From Actinokineospora auranticolor (GTDB lineage: Bacteria > Actinomycetota > Actinomycetes > Mycobacteriales > Pseudonocardiaceae): a stretch of DNA of 64,000 nucleotides. Numbering within the stretch: the first letter of the stretch is position 1; each line of letters starts with the position of its first letter. Location of the stretch: the NCBI RefSeq assembly GCF_002934265.1, contig NZ_PTIX01000009.1, forward strand, positions 275,970-339,969, read 5' to 3'. Of the stretch, positions 18,541-28,280 are shown in pieces. The position numbers and the translations under genes are program-made. Under the pieces are notes generated by a model. The model was not told where the DNA came from, did not search any database, and saw only the letters and a list, made by a program, of their open reading frames with translations.

Positions 18541-19236
18541 CTAGCGCCGGTAGCCCTCGCGTAAGGGGCCGCCTACTCGGGACAGGACTGTGTGGACCGC
18601 GGCCAGCAGCCGGTCGGGGCCCTGGTTCGCCACGTCCTGGAACGCCACGACCAGCTCTTGGGCGAGGGCGGGTTCGGCGGAGCGCAGGCGACGCCAGAGC
18701 CACTTGCCGGTGCCGAGCCAACGGCCGTGGTGGGCGAGGGCCAGTTCGGCTGTTTCGGTGAGGAGGCGGGCGGCCACGAAGACCGCTTCGCCGGGGGTCG
18801 GGGTGCCCGCGAGGTCGTCGAGGAGGTCGGTGATGCGGTAGCGGATGTTGTCGGTCTCGCGCTTGGCGAGCGGGGGTGGGCCCGCCGCGAACCGGGCGGA
18901 GGCTTCCACCTGGAGTTCGGTGCCCACGCCGTCGCGGTCGAGGAGGAGGCGGCCGGTGGCCCACATGTGCAGGGTCGGGGAGCGGCGGGCGGCGGTTTCG
19001 CGTTCGACGAAGGTGCGGAAGGACTCCTCGGTGTGGGCGAACACCTCGACGACCCGCTCCCGTCTGCGGAGGGTGTCGCGGTGTGCGGCGTGGCCGGGGA
19101 GCAGCAGCATCAGGTCGACGTCGGAGGTGGTGGTGTCGCCGCCGATGGCGGAGCTGCCCGCGAGGACGGCGGCGAGGGCCTCGGGGTAGCGGTCGGCGAG
19201 GACCTCGCGCGCGATCCGCTCGGCCGTGCTGTTCAC
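18541..19236 (-). CDS. nucleotidyltransferase-fold protein
   Basis: 231 aa. The N-terminal pol-beta-type motif is AAVLAGSSAIGGDTTTSDVDLMLLL, that is GS followed by the DxD metal ligands. A helical C-terminal domain follows (about 110-231), as in stand-alone aminoglycoside-type or MNT-like nucleotidyltransferases. The substrate is unknown: no antibiotic-resistance motif and no HEPN partner gene is present, so the toxin-antitoxin (MNT/HEPN) reading is not supported. The 5' side borders the 36-bp repeats. Confidence 0.75.
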   Translation of the reverse strand: MNSTAERIAREVLADRYPEALAAVLAGSSAIGGDTTTSDVDLMLLLPGHAAHRDTLRRRERVVEVFAHTEESFRTFVERETAARRSPTLHMWATGRLLLDRDGVGTELQVEASARFAAGPPPLAKRETDNIRYRITDLLDDLAGTPTPGEAVFVAARLLTETAELALAHHGRWLGTGKWLWRRLRSAEPALAQELVVAFQDVANQGPDRLLAAVHTVLSRVGGPLREGYRR

Positions 19237-19301
19237 CTGGCCACCCGCCCGGGGTGGCTGGGCACGGTGGGCGACGGAGGTGGGGAGCAGGCCGGGGTTG
19301 C

Positions 19302-19409
19302 GGGGCGACCCGAGGATCGGGTGTGAGCCGGAGTTACCGGGCGACCCAAGGATCGGATGTAGGTCAGGGTTGAGGGGCGACCCGAGGATCGGGTGTGAGC
19401 CGGGGTTCG
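19302..19409. repeat. 36-bp tandem repeat, three copies
   Basis: Units begin at 19302, 19338 and 19374 and share GGGCGACCC.AGGATCGG.TGT; copies 1 and 3 are nearly identical over 30 bases. They lie between the divergent nucleotidyltransferase and LigD-type polymerase genes. Function unknown. Confidence 0.75.
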
Positions 19410-19467
19410 GGTGTGGGGTGGTGGCCGCATTCGGTCCATGGTGTCGCCGTTCGTGGGTCGGTGGGGG

Positions 19468-19488
19468 TGTCCCACAATTTCTGGGACA
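19468..19488. promoter_or_regulatory. perfect dyad TGTCCCA-N7-TGGGACA
   Basis: The two 7-base arms are perfect inverted repeats 126 bases before the polymerase start codon. This could be an operator or the tail of a terminator. The same TGTCCCACA word forms part of the palindrome at 47622-47673. Confidence 0.4.
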
Positions 19489-19613
19489 TGACTGGTCCGG
19501 TTGGCTCAGCCGCCGTGGTGGATGAGGGTTCTGCCCGGGAGATCGTCCCGGCGGGGCCGGGTGTTATTCCAGGTAAGGGGCGTATTGGTGAACTGGGTAT
19601 TACCGTCGGACCT

Positions 19614-20573
19614 ATGGCGAGCACCAGTCCGGCCGTCGAGATCGAGGTCGGTGACCACACCGTCCGGGTGAGCAACCCGGACCGCGTGTACTTCCCGGCG
19701 CGTGGGGAGACGAAGCTGGACCTGGTCAACTACTACTTGGCCGTGGGTGACGGGATCGTGCGGGCGCTGCGGGAGCGGCCCTGCATGCTGCACCGGTTCC
19801 CCAGCGGGGTCGGCGGCGAGAAGGTGCACCAGAAGCGGGTCCCGAACGGGGCGCCGCCGTGGCTGGAGACGGTGCGGGTGCATTTCCCCCGGTACAACCG
19901 GCACGCCGACGAGCTGTGCGTCACGCGGCTCGCCGACGTGGCGTGGGCGGTGCAGATGTCCACTGTGGAGTTCCACCCGTGGAACTCGCGGCGGGCCGAC
20001 ACCGAGCGGCCGGACGAGTGGCGCATCGACCTCGACCCGATGCCGGACTGCGACTTCGCCCGCGTCCGGCGGGTCGCGGGGGTGGCGCGCGAGGTGCTGG
20101 ACGAGCTGGGCGCGACGGGGTGGCTGAAGACGTCCGGGGGCCGCGGGCTGCACATCTACGTGCGGATCGCACCGGAGTGGGGCTTCGGCGACGTGCGGCG
20201 AGCGGCCTGGGCCTTCGCGCGGGAGGTGGAGCGGCGGGCGCCGGACGAGGTGACCACGACGTGGTGGCGCAAGGACCGGGACCCGTCGGCGCTGTTCGTC
20301 GACTACAACCAGAACGCGCGGGACCACACCGTCGCCTCGGCCTACTCCGTGCGCGGTGTGCCGGAGGCGACGGTCTCGACACCGCTGCGCTGGGACGAAC
20401 TGGACGCGGTCGACCCGCGCGACTGCACGATCGCGACGGTGCCCGCGCGGTTCGCCGAACTGGGCGACCTCCACTCCCCCATCGACGACACGGCCTACCG
20501 GCTGGAGGACCTGCTCGACCGGGCGGAGCGCGAGGAGCGAGACACCGGCAACCACCCCACGGACCCCGATTAG
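19614..20573 (+). CDS. LigD-type polymerase/primase domain protein (NHEJ)
   Basis: 319 aa, just the archaeo-eukaryotic-primase-like polymerase module of LigD without ligase or nuclease domains, as usual for split actinobacterial LigD systems. Catalytic aspartates are in WRIDLDPMPDC and LFVDYNQNARDHT; SGGRGLHIYV carries the conserved His. It fills gaps and adds nucleotides at DNA ends during Ku-dependent end joining. No ku or ligase gene lies in the window. The ATG at 19614 was chosen because family homology starts there (VEIEVGDHTVRVSNPDRVYF). Confidence 0.9.
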   Translation: MASTSPAVEIEVGDHTVRVSNPDRVYFPARGETKLDLVNYYLAVGDGIVRALRERPCMLHRFPSGVGGEKVHQKRVPNGAPPWLETVRVHFPRYNRHADELCVTRLADVAWAVQMSTVEFHPWNSRRADTERPDEWRIDLDPMPDCDFARVRRVAGVAREVLDELGATGWLKTSGGRGLHIYVRIAPEWGFGDVRRAAWAFAREVERRAPDEVTTTWWRKDRDPSALFVDYNQNARDHTVASAYSVRGVPEATVSTPLRWDELDAVDPRDCTIATVPARFAELGDLHSPIDDTAYRLEDLLDRAEREERDTGNHPTDPD

Positions 20574-20579
20574 CGCGGG

Positions 20580-21775
20580 TCCGGCATCGGCGCCCGGGGG
20601 TGATCGCGGCGATGACGAGTTCGATCCGGTGGCAACTGCAGGGTGCCGCGCAACTGCTTGTGCCGGTTGAAGCGACCCACAGCGCTCGGGCAGATCACGC
20701 CGCGAAACACCTCCGCGACGTCCACGAGACCGCGCATCCGCCGCCGAGGTCGAGCCCGAACCGCGTGCCGCAGCCCCAGAGGTGCGCGGCGCCGCCCGGA
20801 GCGAGTTCGGGTGGGTGAACGGCGCGGTCGCGATCCAGCACGGACCCACGACCGTTCACACCATCCCGCGGGCCCCACGACCGGGTACGCCCAGGCGCTG
20901 TCCGGCATCAGCGCCCGAGGGTGATCGCGGCGATGACAAGTTCGGCCCAGTCGCAACGCGGACTGCCGGGCCGCGCAACCGTTTGTGCCGGTTGAAGCGG
21001 CGCACAGCGCTCGGGCAGATCACGCCGCGAAACACCTCCGCGACGTCCAGGAGACCGCGCATCCTCCGGTGATCACGCCGCCGATATCGAGCAGCCCGAA
21101 CTATTTTGCCGCAGCCCCAGAGGTGCGCGGCGCCGCCCGGGGCGGGTTCGGGTGAGTAAACAGCGCGGTCACGATCCAGCACGGAGCCATAACCGTTCAC
21201 GCCACCGCGCGGGCTCCACGACGCTAGCTCGCCCAAGTGCTGTCCGGCATCGGCGCCGGGGGTGATCGCGGCGATGACAAGTTCGGCCCGGTCGCAACGC
21301 GGGTTGCCGGATCGCGCAGCCGCTTGAGCCGGTTGAAGTGGGCCACAGCGCTCGGGCAGATCACGCCGCGGCGCACCTCCACGACGTCCACGAGATCGCA
21401 CGTCCGCCGGTGATCACGCCGCCGCCGATGTCAAGCTTTGCCGTTGACCAAGTGGTGCCGCGCGGGGCGGGTTCGGGTGGCTGAACAGCGCGGTCGCGAT
21501 CCAGCACGGAGCCGCAACCGTTCAGGCCACCGCGCGGGCCCCCGACCCCGGCTCGACCAGGCGCTGTCCGGCATCGGCGCCGAGGGTGATCGCGGCGACG
21601 ACGAGTTCGACCCGCCGGCAACGCGGACTGCCGGCTCGCAACCGCTTGACCAGTTGAAGCGGCCCAGTGGTGCGCGGGGCGGGTTCGGGTGGCTGAACAG
21701 CGCGGTCGCGATCCAGGACACGTGGCCGTGCTCGTTGCGAGGCTCGCGACCTGGGCTCGTCTGGACGCTGTCCGG
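20580..21775. repeat. tandem array of about 330-bp units, four copies plus a partial fifth
   Basis: TCCGGCATC-anchored units begin at 20580, 20901, 21243 and 21567, and a truncated one at 21771. Each contains GGTGATCGCGGCGA, a GGTTGAAGCG/CACAGCGCTCGGGCAGAT block, ACACCTCCGCGACGTCC and GCGCGGTCGCGATCCAGCAC in the same order. Short frames occur in every copy but none is conserved through all of them. The array starts 6 bases after the polymerase stop and ends at the next gene. Function unknown. Confidence 0.8.
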
Positions 21776-21880
21776 CAAGTCCGGTGCGCGGGATTCGTGA
21801 TCCGGGCGGGAGCCGCGCGTACCGGGTTGTGCTTGGGCTTTCCGCTCGTGCGGTCAGGGGCCGCGGATGCGGGACAGCGT

Positions 21881-23404
21881 CTACGGGCACCACGCGGCTT
21901 GTGGAGGGGAGTCCGGGGTCGCGGGGCCCTTGCCGCAGGACGCGACCGGTTCCAGGGGGTTGACGGAGACGGCGAGGATGGTGATGAACTTGCGGATCGG
22001 GACCCGGCTCCCCGCGTGGTCGATCAGTCCACTTTGGCCGTTGAGCGCGGCCGCGCCGTTGATCTGGTCGATCTCCCGCCACACCGCGCCCGGTGAGATG
22101 GGGACGTTGCCGAGGCGGCCGACGGCGGTGGCGAAGACGGCGGTGGCGTCGAAGGTCAAGGCCGCCTGGCCGTCTTGGGTGAAGTGGTTGCCGTCGGCGC
22201 AGTCGTCGAAGAGGTCGCGGGCGCCTGCTTGGAGGTCGCCGATGCCGTCGCAGCGCGGTGTGGTGGGGCCGAAGGAGACGTAGTCGAACGGGACGTCGCT
22301 GCGTGAACCGATCGACGCGACGTACCGGGAGATGTCGTCGCCCGCGACGATCCGCCGGGGCGGGTTGGCGCAGGGCCTGCTGGAGTAGCCGTCCAGGAAG
22401 CGCTGGAAGTCGGCGGGTCTGCCCGCGAAGAACACCGCGGGCCGGTCCGGGCGCTCGCACGCCTTGTCCGAGACCTCGCGCGCGCTCGTCTTGTCGGCAG
22501 GCGCCCCTTCCGGCTGGTAGCCGACGATGTCGACGCGCATCCCGAGGCCCGTGCCGCGTTCGAACACGTCCTCGGCGAGGTTGGCGCTGTAGATGTCGGC
22601 CTTGTCGTCGGACCGGTAGACGATGATCGACGTCGTCGCGAGCTGGTCGTGGATGTAGCCGACGACGTCGGCCTGGCGCTGGTTGGTCGGCGAGACCTGG
22701 TAGTAGGTGCGGGACTGGTCGACCAGGGTGTCCGCCGGCAGGGTCACCGCGATGCTGGGCAGACCGAGGTTCCCGAGCGCCCGGACCGTGTCGAGGGTCG
22801 GCTGACGGCTCTGCGCGAGCCCGACGACGCCGATGACGGTGGGGTCCTCGGCGACGAGTTCCTTGATCTTGTCCACCATCAGGCCGCCGTGCTTCATCTC
22901 GTCGCCCGCGTTGGCGACGAGGATGCGCAGCAGCGGGTCGCTGCGGTTGCTCCGCCGGAGCAGGGCGCGCTGCTGGGCCGCGACGCCCATGAGCCGGTAG
23001 GTGTTGGCGGTCAGCGAGTCGTCCCGCGCGCTCAGCGCGGTCACGAACACGATCGTCGCCACCGGCCTGCTCTCCGCCGCGGCGACCTCGGCGTTCTGGT
23101 TCCGGACCACGCCCTGCACGGTGTGGAAGCGATCGATCTTCTGGCTGCGCAGCGGACCCGCGTTGGCCAGGAACGGGACGTCGCCCTCGGTCACGCCCAC
23201 GCAGTCGTTGCCGACGCGGACGAGGTGGCGCGCCCCCGCCGACTCGGGATCCTTGCCGCAGTGCGCGTACCCGTCCTGCGCGGTCTGGGTCCGGACGTTG
23301 TCGAAGTAGGTGTAGCCGACAAAGCCGACCGCGCCGACGAAAACAGCCGGGACCAACGTCAGCAGCCAGGTGCGGGACCACATCGGCGCCGACCTGACCT
23401 CCAT
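21881..23404 (-). CDS. membrane-anchored periplasmic-binding-like protein, C-terminal part of a frameshifted gene
   Basis: 507 aa in this frame. A single membrane anchor WLLTLVPAVFVGAVGFVGY at about residue 11 is followed by an extracellular domain of the type-1 periplasmic-binding (leucine/ABC solute-binding) class: VIGVVGLAQSRQPTLD, LPSIAVTLPADTL, TSIIVYRSDDKADIYS, VFFAGRPADFQRFL. The in-frame sequence continues upstream of the ATG at 23404 as TAWYLPIVIPSEAAEDVAV, so the true N-terminus lies in the 23405-24590 segment, reached by one frame change near 23485. Another stop-free frame covers the same DNA but has no protein-like content here. The ~330-bp repeats follow downstream. Confidence 0.8.
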   Translation of the reverse strand: MEVRSAPMWSRTWLLTLVPAVFVGAVGFVGYTYFDNVRTQTAQDGYAHCGKDPESAGARHLVRVGNDCVGVTEGDVPFLANAGPLRSQKIDRFHTVQGVVRNQNAEVAAAESRPVATIVFVTALSARDDSLTANTYRLMGVAAQQRALLRRSNRSDPLLRILVANAGDEMKHGGLMVDKIKELVAEDPTVIGVVGLAQSRQPTLDTVRALGNLGLPSIAVTLPADTLVDQSRTYYQVSPTNQRQADVVGYIHDQLATTSIIVYRSDDKADIYSANLAEDVFERGTGLGMRVDIVGYQPEGAPADKTSAREVSDKACERPDRPAVFFAGRPADFQRFLDGYSSRPCANPPRRIVAGDDISRYVASIGSRSDVPFDYVSFGPTTPRCDGIGDLQAGARDLFDDCADGNHFTQDGQAALTFDATAVFATAVGRLGNVPISPGAVWREIDQINGAAALNGQSGLIDHAGSRVPIRKFITILAVSVNPLEPVASCGKGPATPDSPPQAAWCP

Positions 23405-24590
23405 CGCGTCCCGCGCGGGGACGGCGACGTCCTCCGCCGCCTCGGAGGGGATGACGATCGGCAGGTACCAGGCGGTGGGGCGACGGGACCCGGCTGTCCC
23501 GGCCGAACTTGTACCGCCACGCCTCGTACGCCTGCCCCGCGCCCGACGCGGGGCTGGAGGGGTTCGGCGAGCGGCCCTCCTCCGGGTTGGCCGCGTCGGG
23601 CGGCACCTTCTCGCTGCCGCTGATGACGACCAGCGGGTCGAACGCGCCGGTGTCGTTGCGCACGTCGTTGATCGTCTTGAGCAGGGCGTAGCCGCCGTTG
23701 ACCCGGGTGATGCCGTCGAGCAGGAGGGCGGGGTAGGCGGTCCGCCGCCAGCCCCGCGGGCGCCACACGCGTCGCTGGTAGGCGCGCCGCACGTCTTCCA
23801 GGAAGGCGTTCACGAGGAGCTCGACCAGCTGGTCCGGGTCCGCCACGGGTTCCGACACGGCGCGGGGGCCGAGGGTGGCGGTCAGCCGCTCGGCGAACCC
23901 GAGGAAGGTACCCGGGTCGTGGGGCGCGAGGTAGGGCTGGTGGAGCAACCAGCGGTACTCGGCGCCGCCCGGGCCGAACCCCCGCAACCGGGAGGTGAAC
24001 AGCACCGGCGGGAGGACCGCGAGCAGGAACTTCGCCCACCACGGAGTCTTGTCCTCGAGCGCCTGGTGGGCCGGGTCGGCGGCGAGTCCTTTCGCCCGCT
24101 TCTGCACGATGTCGCGCTTGCGGAGCTTGTTGCGCAGCTCCACCACGGTGTCCAGGTTGTCGCCCGCGAGTCGCTGGGACATCAGCCAGTGGACGAGTTG
24201 GAACCGGCGGAAGGGGAAGCGGCCGTAGCGGACGTTGCCGCCGGAGGACAGCGTCCGCGCGCACTCCCACAGCACCTCGGCGACCAGCTCGACCTCCGAC
24301 TTGGCCCGGTCGACGGCGTCGTCGACGGGGAAGGCGCGCAGGGCTTGCGGCACGCGGGTCGGTTGCGCCGAGCGGAGGTAACCGGCGAGGGCGGGGAGCA
24401 GGTCGCCGTGGTCGGCTTCGCGGACGAAGCAGACCATCGGGATGCCGCGGTGCCTGCCGGAGCGCCGTCCCCATCCGCCCGGGGCCTCGCCGACTTGCGG
24501 CCGCTCGGTGAGGCGCTCGACCAGTCGGACGACGTCCACTACACCGTCGAACGGGCGGAGGCTCGTCCGCTCGTCAGATTCTCCAGCCAC
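23405..24590 (-). pseudogene. 5' part of the frameshifted sensor-like gene (NTPase-like cytoplasmic domain)
   Basis: From the ATG at 24590 about 370 residues read in one frame, up to EAWRYKFGRDSRVPSP near 23488. The coding frame then moves by one base inside a TCGCCCCACC run and continues as TAWYLPIVIPSE into the membrane-anchored domain. Features suggest a degenerate P-loop fold: IPMVCFVREAD, a Walker B-like YPALLLDGITRVNGGYALL and a sensor-like PLVVISGSEK, but no Walker A. If the frameshift is a sequence error, the product is an 880-aa protein with an NTPase-like inside, one membrane span and a ligand-binding outside. Confidence 0.65.
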
Positions 24591-25004
24591 CTGACCTCCT
24601 TATGGCGACGCGATCAGATCTACCACAGCGAGCGGCCATTCGATCGCGTTTTCGCGCGCCCCGGTCGGTTTGGCGAGATTTCGTCGGACGGGTCGAAGGA
24701 ACGCGCTGGGCGGCCAATCGCTCGCATTCTCGCGGCCCCATTCGAGTGAATTCATGTAACGTCTCGAGCGCACGCGGAAATTCGCCACGGGCGGCCTGGG
24801 CTGGCACAGAGGTGTCAATCATGCCTCTAAGGAAGCAGGCAGGGACTTCGGTTCGAATCTCACCTCGGCCACGACCGATATCGGTCGGACATTGACGCGG
24901 ATTGGCCGTGAGCGGCGGAGAAAAGATCCGGCAACACCGCCCCCGAAGGGAGTATGTCGAGCCTCGTCGGGTTATCCGGTGGCGGGGACGGTTAAGGTCG
25001 GGAG
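24591..25004. other. intergenic region with a tRNA-like 3' fragment and a palindrome
   Basis: Nothing codes here. At 24845-24873 the sequence GGTTCGAATC with a following CTCGGCCA resembles the T-loop and acceptor end of a tRNA. The T-stem has two mismatches, the end is CGA instead of CCA, and no cloverleaf could be folded upstream. Directly after it lies the perfect 14-base palindrome GACCGATATCGGTC (24873-24886). It could be a tRNA relic left by recombination, or chance. Confidence 0.3.
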
Positions 25005-25346
25005 GTGGAGATCGGGAACCGACGGCGAGACCAGCCCCCGCCGCCGTGGGTGGTGTTCGAGGCGTTGGTGGAGCGGTCGCCGCGGTGGTTGCGGTTGTTG
25101 GCGGACGAGCGGGTTCCTGACGTCGTGGAGGCGGTGTCGCCGTCTTTGGTGGTGTGGTCGTCGTTGTGGGTGCGGCGGGCGGACGCGGTGGTGCGGTTCG
25201 AGTTGGCGCCGCGTGGGATGGGAACGGCGCTGCGTTGGATCTTGACCGTGGACGAGCCGGCACCGGACGCGTCGCTCGTGGGCCACCTGCGCAGGCGCGT
25301 CAACGAGTTGATCAACGCGGACCTGCGGTACTCGTTCGGGCAGTGA
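25005..25346 (+). CDS. conserved actinobacterial protein of unknown function
   Basis: 113 aa from the GTG at 25005. The motifs VVWSSLWVRRADAVVRFEL, ALRWILTVDEP and LRRRVNELINADLRYSFGQ are, as I recall, strongly conserved in a Streptomyces/Pseudonocardia family. A helix-grip (SRPBCC-like) fold is possible: a long C-terminal helix after beta strands. No enzymatic residue is evident. It stands alone, convergent with the following PEP-utilising gene. Confidence 0.75.
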   Translation: MEIGNRRRDQPPPPWVVFEALVERSPRWLRLLADERVPDVVEAVSPSLVVWSSLWVRRADAVVRFELAPRGMGTALRWILTVDEPAPDASLVGHLRRRVNELINADLRYSFGQ

Positions 25347-25373
25347 GGGTTGCCGGGCGGGGTGCGGGTCGGG

Positions 25374-27811
25374 TCAGTCGGGTGGGTTGAGGGTGACCGT
25401 GCCCTTGGCGCCGTCCACTCGAACGGTGTCTCCTGTGGACAGTCTCGTTGTCGCGTCGCCGCAACCGACTATGGCAGGGATGCCCAGTTCTCTGGCCACG
25501 ATGGCGGCGTGGGACAGCGGGGCGCCGATGTCGGTGACCACGGCGGCGGCTCTGGGGAAGATCGGGGTCCAGCCGATGTTGGTGGCGGGGGCCACGAGGA
25601 TTTCGCCGGGGCGTAGGGACTGTGCCTCTTCCACCGTTGTGGCCACGCGGGCTGTTCCGGTGATGATGCCCGGCAGGCCGGGGAGGCCAGTGATCTCCGT
25701 TGCGGACCGGTGGGGTGGCGGGTTCTTGGTGTGGATGTCGGTTCTGCGGTCGGGGGTGGACGCCCAGGTGACCGGGTCGAACTCGCCTCTGATCATGGGC
25801 GGGTAGGGCGGAAGGGCGCGGTAGGTGCGTAGGGCTTGGCGGCGGGGCGGGAGGGCGGCGAGTGGGGTTTCGTCGCCTGCCAGTAAGAGGAGGGTTTCGG
25901 GGAAGGTGAGCAAGAAGATATCTTCGCCGAGGGTGGTCAGGGTGGCGGCGCGGAGGTAGAAGGCTCGGAAGACGGTGAAGGTGCGGACCATCTCGGAGCG
26001 GGCGCGTTCCCTGGCGCGGGCCGTCTCGGCGGCGCGGTCGGCGGCGCGGCGGAGTCGGGGGGCGCGGCGGGGGTGGGTGGTTTCCAGGTGACGCCACGCG
26101 TCCGCTCGCGCTTCGGACTGGCGGGCCAGGAGGTCCAGGGGGTCGGGGTGGAGAGCGGCCAGCTCGCGGGTGGGCCAGGTCGGGTCCTCGTAGGGCGCGG
26201 GGCGGAGACCTCGAACTCGTCGGCGCAGCGGTGGCCCCAGTGGCGGACGTAGGTCTCCTGGTCCAGGTCGCCGTCGCGGAGGTGGGCCAGACCGACCAAG
26301 GGGCCGAGGCTCGCGAGTTGTTCGGTGTCGTGGAGGCCCGTGGTCAGGAGTACGGCGTCGTCCCCGGCCAGTGCGCGCAGCCGCACCGTCACGCGTTGAC
26401 CCGCCCCGCCGGTGCGGGCGCCCGCGTCGAGGGTGGCGCAGTCTCGGCGGAGCAGTGCGTCTATGTCGGACCGCCAGAGGGCGAGCAGTTCGCCTTTGGT
26501 GGTGCACTTGGTGATTCGGTCGCGTAGTGACGCGCAGCGGGCGGGGGTGCGGGCCAGTAGCTCGGGGAGGCGTTTGCGGTATTCGCGGACCTGCTTGAGC
26601 ATCGGCACGGCTGTGGCGACGGCGGCGCGCAGGACCTGGCGACGGGACATGGGGAGACCGGGGATCTCGACGCCGCGCGGGACGCGACCGAAGGAGCGTT
26701 CGGTCCGGCGGCGGACGAGGCCGCCCAGGCCCAGGGCGCGGCCTACCGCGACCTGGGGGCTCAGGTTCAGGTAGAAGCGGCCGCCGATGTTGCCGGTGGT
26801 GGGGTGGCCGCCGACGGTCGCCGACGACAGCTCGCGGACCAGGGACCAGGTGGCGGGGGTCATGACGCTGGGAATGGCCTCGCCGACGTTGGCGGAGGTC
26901 CACAGGTAGTCGCCGCGCAGGCTGTCGTTCCACACCTCGGCGACGGCGGTGGTGATCGGGCGGGCCTGGAGGATCGCGAAGCCGCCCGGGTGGGCCGCCC
27001 ACTCGACGTCCACGGGGACGCCGAAGAGGTCCTGGATGTCGCGTCCGATGGCGGCCAAGGCCAGGACCTGGGTTTCGTCGAGTACCGGGGCGCGGCGGCG
27101 GTTTTCGGGCACGGCGACGTTCCGCGTGCCCTCGGGAGCGCACACGGTCATGACGGCCTTGTCGGCGATGTGACGGCGCGTTTCAGCGCCACCGGACACG
27201 GTGTGGGTGTCCGGTGTCACCTGGCCGCCCACCACGGCCTCGCCCAGGCCCCACGCGGCGTTGATCACCGTCTCGGTCGGGTCGCCGGTGTCGGGGTTCG
27301 CGGTGAACAGCACACCGGCGGACGTCGCGTCCACCATGCGCTGCACCACGACCGCGATGGCCAGCCCGTCGTCGGGTACGCCGTGCCGCGCCCGGTAGGC
27401 CACGGCGCGGTCCGTCCACAGCGACGCCCAGCACCGGCGCACGGCGTCGAGGACGGCGTCGGCGCCCTCGACGGCGAGGAAGGTGTCGTGCTGACCGGCG
27501 AAGGACAGCTCCGGCAGGTCTTCCGCCGTGGCCGACGAGCGGACCGCGACCGGGCCGCCGCCGAGGTCGGCGTACGCGCGAGCGACCTCCCGGATCACCG
27601 CGGGCGGTACGGCCCAGCGCATGAAGCCCGCCGGGTCGCCGTGGTGGGTGTCGAGGAAGAGGAACTCGCGGTAGGCGGCCGTGGTGACGTGGAAGCCGTC
27701 GGGGACGGGCAGCCCGCCCCGCGCCAGCCGGGCCAGCGCGGCGCCCTTCCCGCCGACGGCGGCCGGGTCGGCCGCGGGGTCGTCGAGGGGCAGGACCACC
27801 GCGTCGCTCAT
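25374..27811 (-). pseudogene. PEP-synthase-like PEP-utilising enzyme, broken by one frameshift
   Basis: From ATG 27811 the first frame gives an ATP-grasp/pyruvate-phosphate-dikinase N-terminus (GGKGAALARLARGGLPVPDGF, VAVRSSATAEDLPELSFAGQ, ARPIT), reading to DEFEVSAP near 26205. The rest is one frame over: YEDPTWPTRELAAL and the C-terminal swivelling domain with the phospho-acceptor His, GAPLSHAAIVARELGIPAIVG. One base lost or gained in a C-rich run (26200-26212) accounts for this. Whole length would be about 812 aa, near phosphoenolpyruvate synthase and rifampicin phosphotransferase sizes. The fold moves phosphate from ATP via His; the acceptor substrate is unknown. If the frameshift is a sequencing error, this is a working gene. 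Confidence 0.8.
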
Positions 27812-28280
27812 GCGGGACATCGTCGCAGGCAAGGCAACCCCCGCCCGGGACACCACTCGAGCCACCCGATCCCCGCGGACGCGGTGCCGTGAGCGGGAAT
27901 CAGGTCCCGGCCGCGGCGGACACGGGTGGTACCTCTCCCGGCCACCTCCACGGCACCCATGGCACCGCCGATCACCGGCGACCCCGCGCGCACCCGCCGC
28001 CGACGCCGGCACAGCGGCCAACCTCGGACGGGATAACAGGACGCGGGCGTCACGGCCCGGAAACGCTCCCAGTGGGTCGAGTCAGGGAACCCAGGTGCGT
28101 GGATCCGCGCGCCATCGCGGGGCCGTGGTTCGGTCCCGTTGTGTGTGCCGGTGCCTGGTCGAGGTCGTCGAGCCGGTGGGGCTCGGCGTGCAGGAACGCC
28201 TCAGGTCTTGGTCAGGATAGCGGTTCCGGCCAAGGGAAGTCGGGGACTCGAAGGGGCCTGTGGACAACTTCCGCGGGGGA
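27812..28280. other. intergenic region without recognisable features
   Basis: 469 bases between two minus-strand genes. No frame has protein-like content. TGTGGACAA at 28259, the reverse complement of TTGTCCACA, is the only motif noted. Confidence 0.5.

Noticed and set aside
18541..19236. MNT/HEPN toxin-antitoxin system
   Set aside because: The nucleotidyltransferase has no HEPN partner gene on either side and is longer than MNT antitoxins.
20856..21401. Minus-strand frames in the 330-bp repeats (VAEVFRGVICPSAV peptides)
   Set aside because: The frame is not kept in all copies and the peptides match no family I know; treated as repeat.
21522..24590. Single 1022-residue protein in one frame
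   Set aside because: Only the first 370 or so residues look real. After about 23485 the coding signal moves to the next frame, which carries the ligand-binding domain.
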